DNA from: UMGS1322 sp900550765
GTDB taxonomy: Bacteria > Bacillota > Clostridia > Christensenellales > QALW01
Assembly (NCBI GenBank): GCA_958448705.1
Contig: CAUDEY010000002.1
Span: forward strand, 1-64,000
Direction: 5' to 3'
DNA: 64,000 nucleotides
Of this stretch, positions 24,609 to 32,740 are shown one piece after another (the first letter of the stretch is position 1; every line of letters begins with the position of its first letter). The notes under the pieces were generated by a model. That model was not told where the DNA came from. It searched no databases and was given only the letters and a program-made list of their open reading frames with translations. Position numbers and translations under genes: made by a program.

Positions 24609-25586
24609 TTATCGATCCTCTCGGAAGTAAGGCACACCTAAACTTTCGGGCGGCTGATTCTCTTTCTTTTTCGTAAAGCTGGTACAGATGAGCACAATAA
24701 TCGTTACCACATAAGGCAGCATTTTAAACAATTCCTTGGATGCGCCGGAAAGCCCCGGCACGTAAACGTCGGCGATATACAATCCGCCGAACACAAACGA
24801 GCCTAAAAGCGCCCAGTTGGGCCGCCACAGCACAAAGATAACCAAAGCGATGGACAGCCAGCCGCGCTCGCCGAAGCTTTGCGTATCCCAGGTACCGCGG
24901 GAATAATCCATCACGTAGTACAAGCCGCCTAAGCCGGCAATCGCGCCGCCGATACAGGTAGCAAGATATTTATATTTTGTTACATTAATGCCTGCTGCAT
25001 CCGCCGTAGCAGGATTTTCGCCCACAGCACGCAGATTCAGTCCCGTACGGGTATGCTTGATAATATATGCCGCCGCCAGCGCGATAAACACCGCCAGCGG
25101 GAACAGAAAGCCGTGGTTCAAAAAAATCGTTCCGAAAATACCGGCATCCTTAGCAAAAGGCAGCGTGGTTTTATAAGCCTCCACCGTAGTTAAAATCGAA
25201 ATATCCTGAACGCCCAACAGCTTGCCGATAGCGCCGCCGAAGAAGTTGCCGAATCCGGTGCCGAAAATCGTGATGGCCAAACCGGTGACATTTTGGTTGG
25301 CGCGCAGGGTAACCGTAAGAAAACAATAAATGAGCGAAACCAAAACAGCAAAGAGAATCGCGCAGCAAAAAGAGATCAGTACACTGACCCAGCCGATGGG
25401 GTTTTCCACCGATTTTTCATAAATAACGGCGCTGATCATACCGGCGACGCCGCCGGAAATCATAATACCGGGAATGCCCAGGTTCAAATTGCCGGATTTT
25501 TCAGTAATAATCTCACCTGTAGAACCAAAAAGCAGCGGCAGCGCCTGGGCGATGGCCCGCTGCAGGAAATAGGCGATTGTTTCCAT
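24609..25586 (-). CDS. Nucleoside ABC transporter permease (second permease)
   Basis: 325 residues, about 8-10 helices, of the BPD_transp_2 family that serves BMP-type nucleoside importers (NupQ/YufQ-like). Hallmarks are TEKSGNLNLGIPGIMISGG near residue 30 and LRAVGENPATADAAGINVTKYKY in the cytoplasmic loop. Last gene of the operon, 1 base after the first permease. Confidence 0.9.
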   Translation of the reverse strand: METIAYFLQRAIAQALPLLFGSTGEIITEKSGNLNLGIPGIMISGGVAGMISAVIYEKSVENPIGWVSVLISFCCAILFAVLVSLIYCFLTVTLRANQNVTGLAITIFGTGFGNFFGGAIGKLLGVQDISILTTVEAYKTTLPFAKDAGIFGTIFLNHGFLFPLAVFIALAAAYIIKHTRTGLNLRAVGENPATADAAGINVTKYKYLATCIGGAIAGLGGLYYVMDYSRGTWDTQSFGERGWLSIALVIFVLWRPNWALLGSFVFGGLYIADVYVPGLSGASKELFKMLPYVVTIIVLICTSFTKKKENQPPESLGVPYFREDR

Positions 25587-25587
25587 C

Positions 25588-26685
25588 CTATTCTACCTCC
25601 TTTTTATGGCTGCCCCGGAAGGAGACCTTATAATTGATAAAGAATTCACAACCGATGATAAAGAAGAGCATTACACCGATAATAATATCCGAGGCATAAC
25701 TGTTCAGCCCGCAGCTGGAGGCGATCTGCGCCGTTCCGCGGTTTAAGAACACAATCAAAAACGAAGTCATCAGCATAAACACAGGATTCAGCTTCGCCAG
25801 CCAGGCAACGATGATAGCGGTAAAACCATCGCCGTCCACAATACCGGTATTGATCGTATGATGGGTTCCGGCAATCAGCAAAAAGCCGGCCAGGCCGCAT
25901 ACTGCACCGGAGATAGCCATGGTACGGATAATTACTGTTTTCACATTGATGCCGATATATTTGGCCGTGCTGACGCTTTCGCCCACAACGGCAATCTCAT
26001 AGCCCTGCTTGGAATATTTTAAGTAAATATAAGCAATTACCGTAAGAATCGCTACTACAATCAAGTTAATACCGTAATCTACCCCAAATACTTTGGGAAA
26101 GTTGCCTCCCTGAAGGATTCCCACGTCATTGGAGCCGGGCTGGCGCTCCCAAAGAATCACGCAGCTGCTCACCAGCTGCATGGCAACATAGTTCATCATT
26201 AAGGTAAAAAGTGTTTCATTGGTATTGAATTTCGCTTTGAAAAATGCTGGAATGATTCCCCAAAGCGCACCGGCAATCACGCTTGTCAAAAACATGCCCG
26301 CCAGCATAGCCGGCAGCGGAAGAGAAGGCATCAGCTTAATAACGGCCACAGATGCCAGTGCACCGATGATCGTCTGCCCTTCGGCGCCGATGTTCCAGAA
26401 CCGCATCCGAAAAGCCGGCGCCAGCGCCAGACCGATACAAAGCAGTGCCGAAATATCACGCAGCAGCATGGTGATTCTTCGGGTAGAGCCAAACGTACCG
26501 CGGAACATTTCGGTATACACCTGAAAAAATCCTGTTTTTCCCCCGGTAATCAGCATAACGATAACCGCACAGAGGATCAATGCCGCCACAATGGCTACCG
26601 CCCGCACCAAAATTGCCTTAAAAAGAGAAATGTCCGTTCGCTTGGAAAGCCGTATCAGCGGCTCATGGCTATTTTTATGCTGCAT
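25588..26685 (-). CDS. Nucleoside ABC transporter permease (first permease)
   Basis: 365 residues with about 10 helices, NupP/YufP-like. AFRMRFWNIGAEGQTIIGAL and YEIAVVGESVSTAKYIGINVKT are the family signatures, and FTAIIVAWLAKLNP follows. It pairs with the other permease to form the membrane pore; the two genes and the ATPase gene are separated by single bases and must be translated together. Confidence 0.92.
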   Translation of the reverse strand: MQHKNSHEPLIRLSKRTDISLFKAILVRAVAIVAALILCAVIVMLITGGKTGFFQVYTEMFRGTFGSTRRITMLLRDISALLCIGLALAPAFRMRFWNIGAEGQTIIGALASVAVIKLMPSLPLPAMLAGMFLTSVIAGALWGIIPAFFKAKFNTNETLFTLMMNYVAMQLVSSCVILWERQPGSNDVGILQGGNFPKVFGVDYGINLIVVAILTVIAYIYLKYSKQGYEIAVVGESVSTAKYIGINVKTVIIRTMAISGAVCGLAGFLLIAGTHHTINTGIVDGDGFTAIIVAWLAKLNPVFMLMTSFLIVFLNRGTAQIASSCGLNSYASDIIIGVMLFFIIGCEFFINYKVSFRGSHKKEVE

Positions 26686-26686
26686 A

Positions 26687-28231
26687 TCAGGCTTCCTCCT
26701 TTTCTTTCTTCTCTTTTACCGTAGTCATCATCAAGCCAATCGTTTCTTTGGTGGTGCTGCGTCCATCCACCACACCGCTGATCTGCCCGTGGCACATCAC
26801 TAAAATACGGTCGCACAGCTCCACCAGAACATCCAGATCCTCACCTACAAAGATAACAGCCGTGCCATTTTCTTTTTGCTTGTTCAGCAGATTATAAATC
26901 GTATACGATGAATTGATGTCCAGTCCGCGCACGGGATAGGCAGCCATCAACACGGTAGGCGCCGCGGCAATCTCGCGTCCAACCAGCACTTTTTGTACAT
27001 TTCCGCCCGAAAGCCGGCGCACCGGTGTTTCACTGTCGGGGGTAACGACCTCCAGTTCACGAATAATACGGCTTGCCAGATCCTTGGGCTGCTTCCGGTG
27101 CAAAAAAACTCCCTTTCCCTTTTTATAGCTGCGCAGCATTACGTTATCGGTAATTCCCATATTGCCTACAAGCCCCATACCTAAACGATCCTCCGGAACA
27201 AAGGAGAGCCGCACGCCTAAATTCCTGATCTGCAGCGGTGTTTTATCCCGTAAATTTTCCTCCTGTCCGGTTTGCGGATTATGATAAAGAATACTGCCGC
27301 TTTGAATATGCTGCAGACCGGCAATCGCCTCCAGCAGTTCCTTTTGCCCGCTTCCGGCAACACCGGCAATACCTAAAATTTCTCCTGCCTTAGCGGTAAA
27401 ATTCACATTTTTCAGTACGCTTACGCCCTCTTTGTTCACCATGCTCACATTTGTCAATGTAAGACGGGTTACATTGTCATGGGGTTGGGTACGCTCTATA
27501 TTCAGGCTGATTGCTTTGCCTACCATCATTTCCGTCAGGGAACCCTCGGTTGCCTGACTGGTCTCCACCATACCGACGAACTCCCCCCTGCGCAGCACCG
27601 CTACCCGATCGGAAATCTCCAATACCTCATGCAATTTATGCGTGATAATGATAATGGATTTTCCATCACGTTTCATGTTGCGCAGAATCTGGAACAACTT
27701 AACCGTTTCCTGCGGGGTCAGCACAGCCGTAGGCTCATCTAAAATCAGAATCTCCGCGCCGCGATAGATCACCTTAATGATCTCCACCGTCTGCTTTTCC
27801 GAAACGCTCATTTCATAGATCTTTTTTGCCGGATCCAGCTCAAAGCCATAGGTTTTACAGATCTCCCGAATCCTTATAGCGGCTTTAGCCACATTATACC
27901 TGCCCTTTTCCTGTAAGCCTAAAATAATATTCTCCGCCGCGCTGAGTACATTTACCAGCTTAAAATGCTGGTGGATCATGCCGATCTTATAGGTAAAGGC
28001 ATCCTTGGGCGAATTGATCACTGCCTCCTGTCCGTTTACAAAAATTTGTCCTTCATCAGGATGATAAATTCCCGAAAGCATATTCATCAGCGTAGTCTTT
28101 CCGCTGCCGTTCTCTCCTAAAACCGAAAGGATCTCGCCCTTATTGACAGTAAGCGAAATATCGGCATTGGCAACAACCGAACCGAACCGTTTGGTGATCC
28201 CCTTCAGCTCTATCGCTGCATGGTTTTCCAT
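26687..28231 (-). CDS. Nucleoside ABC transporter ATPase, two nucleotide-binding domains
   Basis: 514 residues with tandem ABC domains as in sugar/nucleoside importers (NupO/YufO-like). First domain: Walker A GENGSGKTTL near residue 37 and Walker B ILILDEPTAVL, with a weak signature MSVSEKQTVEI. Second domain: degenerate Walker A GVAGSGQKELL, a full signature LSGGNVQKVLVGREI, but an altered Walker B VLMAAYPVRGLD. Such asymmetry is normal for this family. Follows the BMP gene after an internal terminator. Confidence 0.92.
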   Translation of the reverse strand: MENHAAIELKGITKRFGSVVANADISLTVNKGEILSVLGENGSGKTTLMNMLSGIYHPDEGQIFVNGQEAVINSPKDAFTYKIGMIHQHFKLVNVLSAAENIILGLQEKGRYNVAKAAIRIREICKTYGFELDPAKKIYEMSVSEKQTVEIIKVIYRGAEILILDEPTAVLTPQETVKLFQILRNMKRDGKSIIIITHKLHEVLEISDRVAVLRRGEFVGMVETSQATEGSLTEMMVGKAISLNIERTQPHDNVTRLTLTNVSMVNKEGVSVLKNVNFTAKAGEILGIAGVAGSGQKELLEAIAGLQHIQSGSILYHNPQTGQEENLRDKTPLQIRNLGVRLSFVPEDRLGMGLVGNMGITDNVMLRSYKKGKGVFLHRKQPKDLASRIIRELEVVTPDSETPVRRLSGGNVQKVLVGREIAAAPTVLMAAYPVRGLDINSSYTIYNLLNKQKENGTAVIFVGEDLDVLVELCDRILVMCHGQISGVVDGRSTTKETIGLMMTTVKEKKEKEEA

Positions 28232-28310
28232 AAAAGCCCTCCCCCAAAAACAGAAAATAATTTGTTTATAAAAAACGTCAAAGCCGGTCTAACCTTTTTT
28301 ATAAGCAAAT

Positions 28311-28349
28311 GAAAAACGTTTAGCGGAGAGTTTATGCCCTCCGCTAAAC
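28311..28349 (-). terminator. Internal terminator between the BMP gene and the ABC genes
   Basis: GTTTAGCGGAG (28318-28328) pairs with CTCCGCTAAAC (28339-28349); the minus strand continues GTTTTTC. It lies between the binding-protein gene and the ATPase gene, so it would let the binding protein be made in excess over the membrane complex. Confidence 0.82.
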
Positions 28350-28362
28350 AGCCTAAGCTCTA

Positions 28363-29637
28363 TTATGCCTTTTTGTCTAAAATAACGCCATCAATAATTA
28401 CGTTGAAGTACGGCGCCGAACGCACGGTGGATTCCTGGAAGCAGCCGTCTTTAATGACCTGGGTATCGGGCTTGAAAGCCGCATCAGCAACAGCGTCAGC
28501 CATATACTCAGTCAGGTGGCCCTCTTCATCTACCTTATACATATCAGGAGTAATATTGTTTTTCTCCAGCGCCTCGGTATTGGTAACGGTAAAGGTAGAG
28601 GTATCAAATACCTTGATCTCCCCGCTCTGGATCTTTTGAGAAACCGCGTCGATCTCCGCCTTCATTTCAGCAGTAACATTGGCATCATTATACCCCATCA
28701 GCAGAACGGAGCCCTTGCTCAGGCCGGCGCACCAGTCAACGTCAATAGCCTCACCCTTCATCGCATTGCCGAAGGCATACACAAAGTAAGGTGCCCAGTT
28801 AATTTTAGAGGATACCAAGTTTGCCGTAGGGGCTACCGAGGTAAAGTCAATATTATAGCCAACATGATAGGCAATCTTACCGTTTTTCATAGCCTCTTCG
28901 CAAGCTTCAGGAGAACCGTTGGTATCGGCGTGCTCACTGATGAGCACACAGCCTTCATTGATGAGCTTGTTGGCAGCTTCTTTTTCCTTGGCATAATCTG
29001 CCCAGGAGCTGGTATAGGTTACACGCATCGTAGCACTGGGGCAGATGCTTCTGGCACCTAAGAAGAAAGAAGTGTAGCCGGAAATAACCTCGGCAAAGGG
29101 CCATGCGCCTACATAGCCGATTTTCGCTTCCTCTTCGGTAATCGTTCCGTCAGCAATCAGTTGGTTCAGCTTCAGACCCGCTGTCACGCCGGCAAGATAT
29201 CTGGCTTGATAGATATCCGCAAAAGCAGTGTGGAAATTAGGCAGATTCTCGATAACAGCGTTCTGGCCGGTAGCATGCAGGAACTGAATATTCGGGTATT
29301 CCTTCGCTGCCTGAATCACAAAAGCCTCATGGCTGAAACTGTCGGCAAAAATAACATCACAGCCCTCTTCGGCAAGTTCTACGCAGGCATCATAACACTT
29401 GGAATCCTCAGGGATATCCTTTTTGTAGATGATCTGAGAATCCTTTAATCCCAATTCATCCGCAGCAGCTTCGATCGCGTCTATGAAATTTTTATCATAG
29501 CCAACCGTTTCGTTATGAAGCAGGATGATACCGATTTTAAACTCATCGTCTCCTCCAGCTTCGTTTGTGGTGCCGTTACATGCAGTTGCCGCAAAAAGCA
29601 GGCATACTGCCATCAGCATTACAACAAACTTTTTCAT
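28363..29637 (-). CDS. BMP-family nucleoside-binding lipoprotein
   Basis: 424 residues. Signal peptide MKKFVVMLMAVCLLF ends in a lipobox with Cys20 (AATACNG). The mature part starts FKIGIILLHNETVGYDKNFIDAI and contains FADSFSHEAFVIQAA and GGTVTAGLKLNQ-type strands of the BmpA/PnrA fold, which binds purine nucleosides at the cell surface. GGAGG fixes the start; a longer frame exists upstream without a ribosome site. Its neighbours are xpt upstream and the ABC genes downstream. Confidence 0.92.
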   Translation of the reverse strand: MKKFVVMLMAVCLLFAATACNGTTNEAGGDDEFKIGIILLHNETVGYDKNFIDAIEAAADELGLKDSQIIYKKDIPEDSKCYDACVELAEEGCDVIFADSFSHEAFVIQAAKEYPNIQFLHATGQNAVIENLPNFHTAFADIYQARYLAGVTAGLKLNQLIADGTITEEEAKIGYVGAWPFAEVISGYTSFFLGARSICPSATMRVTYTSSWADYAKEKEAANKLINEGCVLISEHADTNGSPEACEEAMKNGKIAYHVGYNIDFTSVAPTANLVSSKINWAPYFVYAFGNAMKGEAIDVDWCAGLSKGSVLLMGYNDANVTAEMKAEIDAVSQKIQSGEIKVFDTSTFTVTNTEALEKNNITPDMYKVDEEGHLTEYMADAVADAAFKPDTQVIKDGCFQESTVRSAPYFNVIIDGVILDKKA

Positions 29638-29704
29638 TATTATTCCTCCTTGCCTTTTGGCAAAAATATTGCATAGTATAGAATAGGAACCTCTAAAAAA
29701 CAAA

Positions 29705-30280
29705 CTATGGACGGAATACAATCCCCGTTTCATCCATGCGGTCAATAATAGCTAAAGATTCTACCCGAATCCCCCGGGCACGAAGCTTGTCCCCGCCGCC
29801 CTGAAAGCCCTTTTCCACAGCAATGCCTATCCCTGCAAGAGAAGCACCGGCCTGGGAAAGGATATCCATAAGGCCGTGTACAGCCTCACCGTTGGCTAAA
29901 AAATCATCAACAATCAGTGCCTTGTCCTTTTCTGAAAGGAATCGACGCGCAATGGTAACCTCATATTGGGTATTATGCGTGAAAGAAAAAATCGGAGTGC
30001 TGTATACACTGGCATCCCGATTCAGCGTTTTATGTTTTTTGCCAAACACCACCGGAACGCAGCCAAGATATTGCGATACCATGCACGCAAGACCGATTCC
30101 CGAGGCCTCCACGGTAAGGATCTTTGTAACGCCCGCATTGGAAAAAAGTGCGGCAAGCTGCCTGCCCATGGCGGAAAAAAGCGCCATGTCAAGCTGATGA
30201 TTCAGAAAGCTGTCCACCTTAAGCACATTGCCCGGCAGCACCTTTCCCTCTTTTATAATTTTATCCTTCAGAATCTGCAT
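29705..30280 (-). CDS. xpt: Xanthine phosphoribosyltransferase
   Basis: 191 residues, the usual Xpt length. It joins xanthine to PRPP to give XMP. The PRPP loop is ALIVDDFLANGEA (about 128-140); KILTVEASGIGLACMVS and VVFGKKHKT are typical. It heads the operon xpt-BMP-ATPase-permeases. In many Bacillota xpt is controlled by a purine riboswitch; none could be found in the short leader here. Confidence 0.94.
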   Translation of the reverse strand: MQILKDKIIKEGKVLPGNVLKVDSFLNHQLDMALFSAMGRQLAALFSNAGVTKILTVEASGIGLACMVSQYLGCVPVVFGKKHKTLNRDASVYSTPIFSFTHNTQYEVTIARRFLSEKDKALIVDDFLANGEAVHGLMDILSQAGASLAGIGIAVEKGFQGGGDKLRARGIRVESLAIIDRMDETGIVFRP

Positions 30281-30313
30281 AAAAAACCTTCTTAAAAGAA
30301 AAATTATATACGT

Positions 30314-30342
30314 AGCATATCATAATTTCTTTTTTTCGACAA
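30314..30342 (-). promoter_or_regulatory. Promoter of the xpt-nucleoside transporter operon
   Basis: Minus-strand TTGTCG (30342-30337), 17-base spacer, TATGCT (30319-30314). The leader to the xpt ATG is only about 25-30 bases, too short for a purine riboswitch. Confidence 0.6.
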
Positions 30343-30517
30343 GCGATTTTTTTCACATTTTTAACACAAATTTTCAGCAGATTTTACCTTTTAGACTTTA
30401 AAGCGATACCGAACGGCAAACAAAACGATTCCAGAAAAATTTTTCAGTCTAAGCCATAGCTTCCTTCTACCGAAGGCAAACACAAAAAAAGCCGGCTTCT
30501 GCAGCAAACCGAAATTT

Positions 30518-30858
30518 TTACAATATTGCACGCATATGATCTTCGATTTTATCCGCCATATGCAAAAGGCCCCAATCAGTAGGATGCATACCCACCGTAC
30601 AATCATGTGATTGTATCCTTCAAAAAGAAAAGAATAGAATACACCTTCACATCACCGTTGTTCCTGACATGCACATACGTGCTTTCAATGATACGACAAC
30701 GTGCATCCTCCGTAAGAACAACATGCAAAGGAGAAAAAATTCTGACTACCGGCAATGGGAGCTGTTTTTTTCTGAAAATATCAAAAACCTTTCATGCGTG
30801 TTCTTTAAATACTCCGGCATAGGGACGTTATGATCATAGACATAAACAATAAGCAACA
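30518..30858 (-). pseudogene. Decayed C-terminal part of an SGNH/GDSL-type hydrolase
   Basis: The minus strand yields consecutive family-like pieces in different frames: MLLIVYVYDHNVPMPEYLKN, THERFLIFSEK, then after a shift RCRIIESTYVHVRNNGD, then DCTVGMHPTDWGLLHMADKI ending at TAA (30520-30518). HPTDWG is the catalytic Asp-His block of SGNH hydrolases and the YDHN-P element precedes it in intact relatives. At least two frameshifts and loss of the N-terminus with the nucleophile Ser. The rest of the 748-base gap (30281-31028) holds only the xpt promoter and a terminator. Confidence 0.65.
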
Positions 30859-30970
30859 TATCGTACCGCTACCTCCTCGCTGCTTGTACAGCCCAAAAAG
30901 TCTATGCTTCTGCGGAACCATCCCCCCGTACACACCTGAGCTTGCCGGCACATGCGGCATCGCCAAATCA

Positions 30971-31008
30971 AAAAAAATACCGGCACGCCTGAAACCAAGC
31001 CGTGCCGG
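30971..31008 (-). terminator. Terminator after the acidic-linker protein gene
   Basis: CCGGCACG (30980-30987) pairs with CGTGCCGG (31001-31008); the minus strand continues TATTTTTTTTG. Confidence 0.85.
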
Positions 31009-31028
31009 CACAAAATATATAAAGCGCT

Positions 31029-31898
31029 TCAGCGCACTCTTTCTCCGGTTTTTGCATTGATATAAATCACCCAATATCCCTGATCATGAGGATGCGCGCA
31101 ATCCAGGGGGATCCACTGGCTGTATCCCTCCAAATTCTCCGGAGGATTTTCACTCCACGGTTCAGGAAAGCCATAACAGAGATACATCGGCGTACCGTCT
31201 TCATCATAGATAATGCCCATAATATATGCAACGTCATCTTCACGGATCCGTACCCATTTGGATCCGGGAATCAAAAGATTCATTTCTTCTTCTTCCGGAT
31301 TTTCCTCCAGCATTTTTAAAAAGGAGGCCTCATTGCAGTCCCAATAAGTATTCGGCTCCTGCCGCGGAACCGAAAATACCGCCGAAGCTTCCTCCTGCAC
31401 GGTTTCCGCCTTCTGTGCTGAAATAGATCCTCCCTCATCCGCAGAGGTGTTCTCTGCCTCTTCCGGCTTTACCTCCAAAATCTGTTCCGTCTGAACTGCT
31501 GCGTCCGCGTTATTTTCAGGACTATCTTCTGCGGAAGCCGCTGCCGGTGCTGCAGGAACCTCCCCGGCTTCCAATTGATTTTGCCGGCAGAACTCTGCCA
31601 AAATCTCATTTTGCGCTCCTGAGGTCAAAACAGGATACGCTTTGCCGTCCTCTACTAAAAATATCCCGCACTTTTTAGGCTTTCTGCTTAAGACAGACGG
31701 CACAGAAAACACCGTTTTTCCCGAAGGGAACTCACCGCAAACAAGTCCCGTATCGACCGCCGCCCACATATACCGGCCGCCGCGTGAAATTTTTTGAAAG
31801 CAAACCGTCATATTGCGATAACCGTTTTCAAATTTAAAAAATCCTTCACCGCCGAAATGTTCATTGCTATTTAAAACAATCAAGCTATCTGTCATCAT
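31029..31898 (-). CDS. Protein of unknown function with acidic linker
   Basis: 289 residues that I cannot assign. N-terminal beta-rich domain (about 1-110, with GGRYMWAAVDTGLVCGEFP), a low-complexity Glu/Ala/Ser linker (about 115-175), and a C-terminal domain (about 180-289) with WVRIREDDVAYIMGIIYDEDGTP, LCYGFPEPW and SQWIPLDCAHPHDQGYWVIYI, whose order suggests a compact beta domain. No signal peptide or membrane helix, so cytosolic. GGGAGG precedes the ATGATG start. Upstream, 57 bases away, lies the class-I amidotransferase gene in the same direction. Confidence 0.7.
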   Translation of the reverse strand: MMTDSLIVLNSNEHFGGEGFFKFENGYRNMTVCFQKISRGGRYMWAAVDTGLVCGEFPSGKTVFSVPSVLSRKPKKCGIFLVEDGKAYPVLTSGAQNEILAEFCRQNQLEAGEVPAAPAAASAEDSPENNADAAVQTEQILEVKPEEAENTSADEGGSISAQKAETVQEEASAVFSVPRQEPNTYWDCNEASFLKMLEENPEEEEMNLLIPGSKWVRIREDDVAYIMGIIYDEDGTPMYLCYGFPEPWSENPPENLEGYSQWIPLDCAHPHDQGYWVIYINAKTGERVR

Positions 31899-31955
31899 TC
31901 AACACCTCCCTAAAACGTATGAGAGGTTTTTAAGGAATATACCCGAAACCATCGG

Positions 31956-32582
31956 TCAAAATATCTGTTTTTTTGCCGTTGGCTTTCCGGTACAGAGCCA
32001 CACCTTCCAGAACCGGCCGAGCGGACGACTGTTCATACGCTCAGGATGGAACTGCACCAACAGCAGATTCTTTCCCTCTGCCGCCTCAGGAACACTTTGG
32101 CAATAGGCCGCTATGGTTAACGAAGGCGCCAGCCGCGCCACTGCTTGATGATGTGCAGAATTGACACGGGGCTGCTCCCCTAATACCCGCCGCAACCGTG
32201 AAGAAGCCGTAGTTTGAACAAAATGAAATTTTTCACCGCTGTGCTTCTGCGGCTCTGCCATATCCATAAGTGTTCCGCCTAAAAATACATTGACGATCTG
32301 CATTCCCCGGCAAATCCCCAGGACCGCCCGTTCGCCGCGCTGCTGAAAAATATGATATTCCAAGATATCCCGGTACAAGTCAAAACCGCTGCCGACTTTT
32401 TCAGCAGAATAAAAATGCGGCCACAGATCGCCGCCGCCGGAAAAGAGAATCCCCTCTGCATCTTTCAATCTGCGGATATCCCGCATACGGCTAATGACTA
32501 CAGGCTCCAACCCAGCCTGCTTAATCCACCGAATGTAATTGACAGGAATATGCCCGCGCTGACAGGTTATTGCCACTTTCAT
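31956..32582 (-). CDS. Class I glutamine amidotransferase-like / peptidase C26 protein
   Basis: 208 residues, slightly short for the gamma-glutamyl-GABA hydrolase (PuuD) family. The nucleophile elbow is LGICRGMQIVNVFLGG (Cys91), and His179 and Glu181 are in VQFHPER; the oxyanion strand FSGGGDLWPHFY and NSAHHQAV are also typical. Such enzymes hydrolyse gamma-glutamyl conjugates. The C-terminus WLCTGKPTAKKQIF is shorter than usual. Confidence 0.85.
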   Translation of the reverse strand: MKVAITCQRGHIPVNYIRWIKQAGLEPVVISRMRDIRRLKDAEGILFSGGGDLWPHFYSAEKVGSGFDLYRDILEYHIFQQRGERAVLGICRGMQIVNVFLGGTLMDMAEPQKHSGEKFHFVQTTASSRLRRVLGEQPRVNSAHHQAVARLAPSLTIAAYCQSVPEAAEGKNLLLVQFHPERMNSRPLGRFWKVWLCTGKPTAKKQIF

Positions 32583-32683
32583 AAAACATCACCCGCTATT
32601 ATTGTATGCAGACAGCTGCGATTCTTGTTCCCCAGAATCAGAAAAATAGGCCGTTCCCCTCTATAAAAAAAGGATTGCTGCAG

Positions 32684-32718
32684 AAAACAAAAAGCGGCAA
32701 GAACCTCTTACCGCTTTT
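32684..32718 (-). terminator. Terminator after the sugar-binding lipoprotein gene
   Basis: AAAAAGCGG (32689-32697) pairs with CCGCTTTT (32711-32718), with CAAGA/CTCTT extending the stem; T-tract on the minus strand. Confidence 0.85.
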
Positions 32719-32740
32719 CATGTTTAAAAGAAAGATCGCA

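Noticed and set aside
30281..30313. Purine riboswitch before xpt
   Set aside because: The leader is under 35 bases and lacks the conserved stem-loops; the longer upstream region also shows none.
30607..31060. Short open frames on both strands between the pseudogene and 31,029
   Set aside because: They overlap the decayed hydrolase and the terminator, lack ribosome sites and have no family-like pattern.
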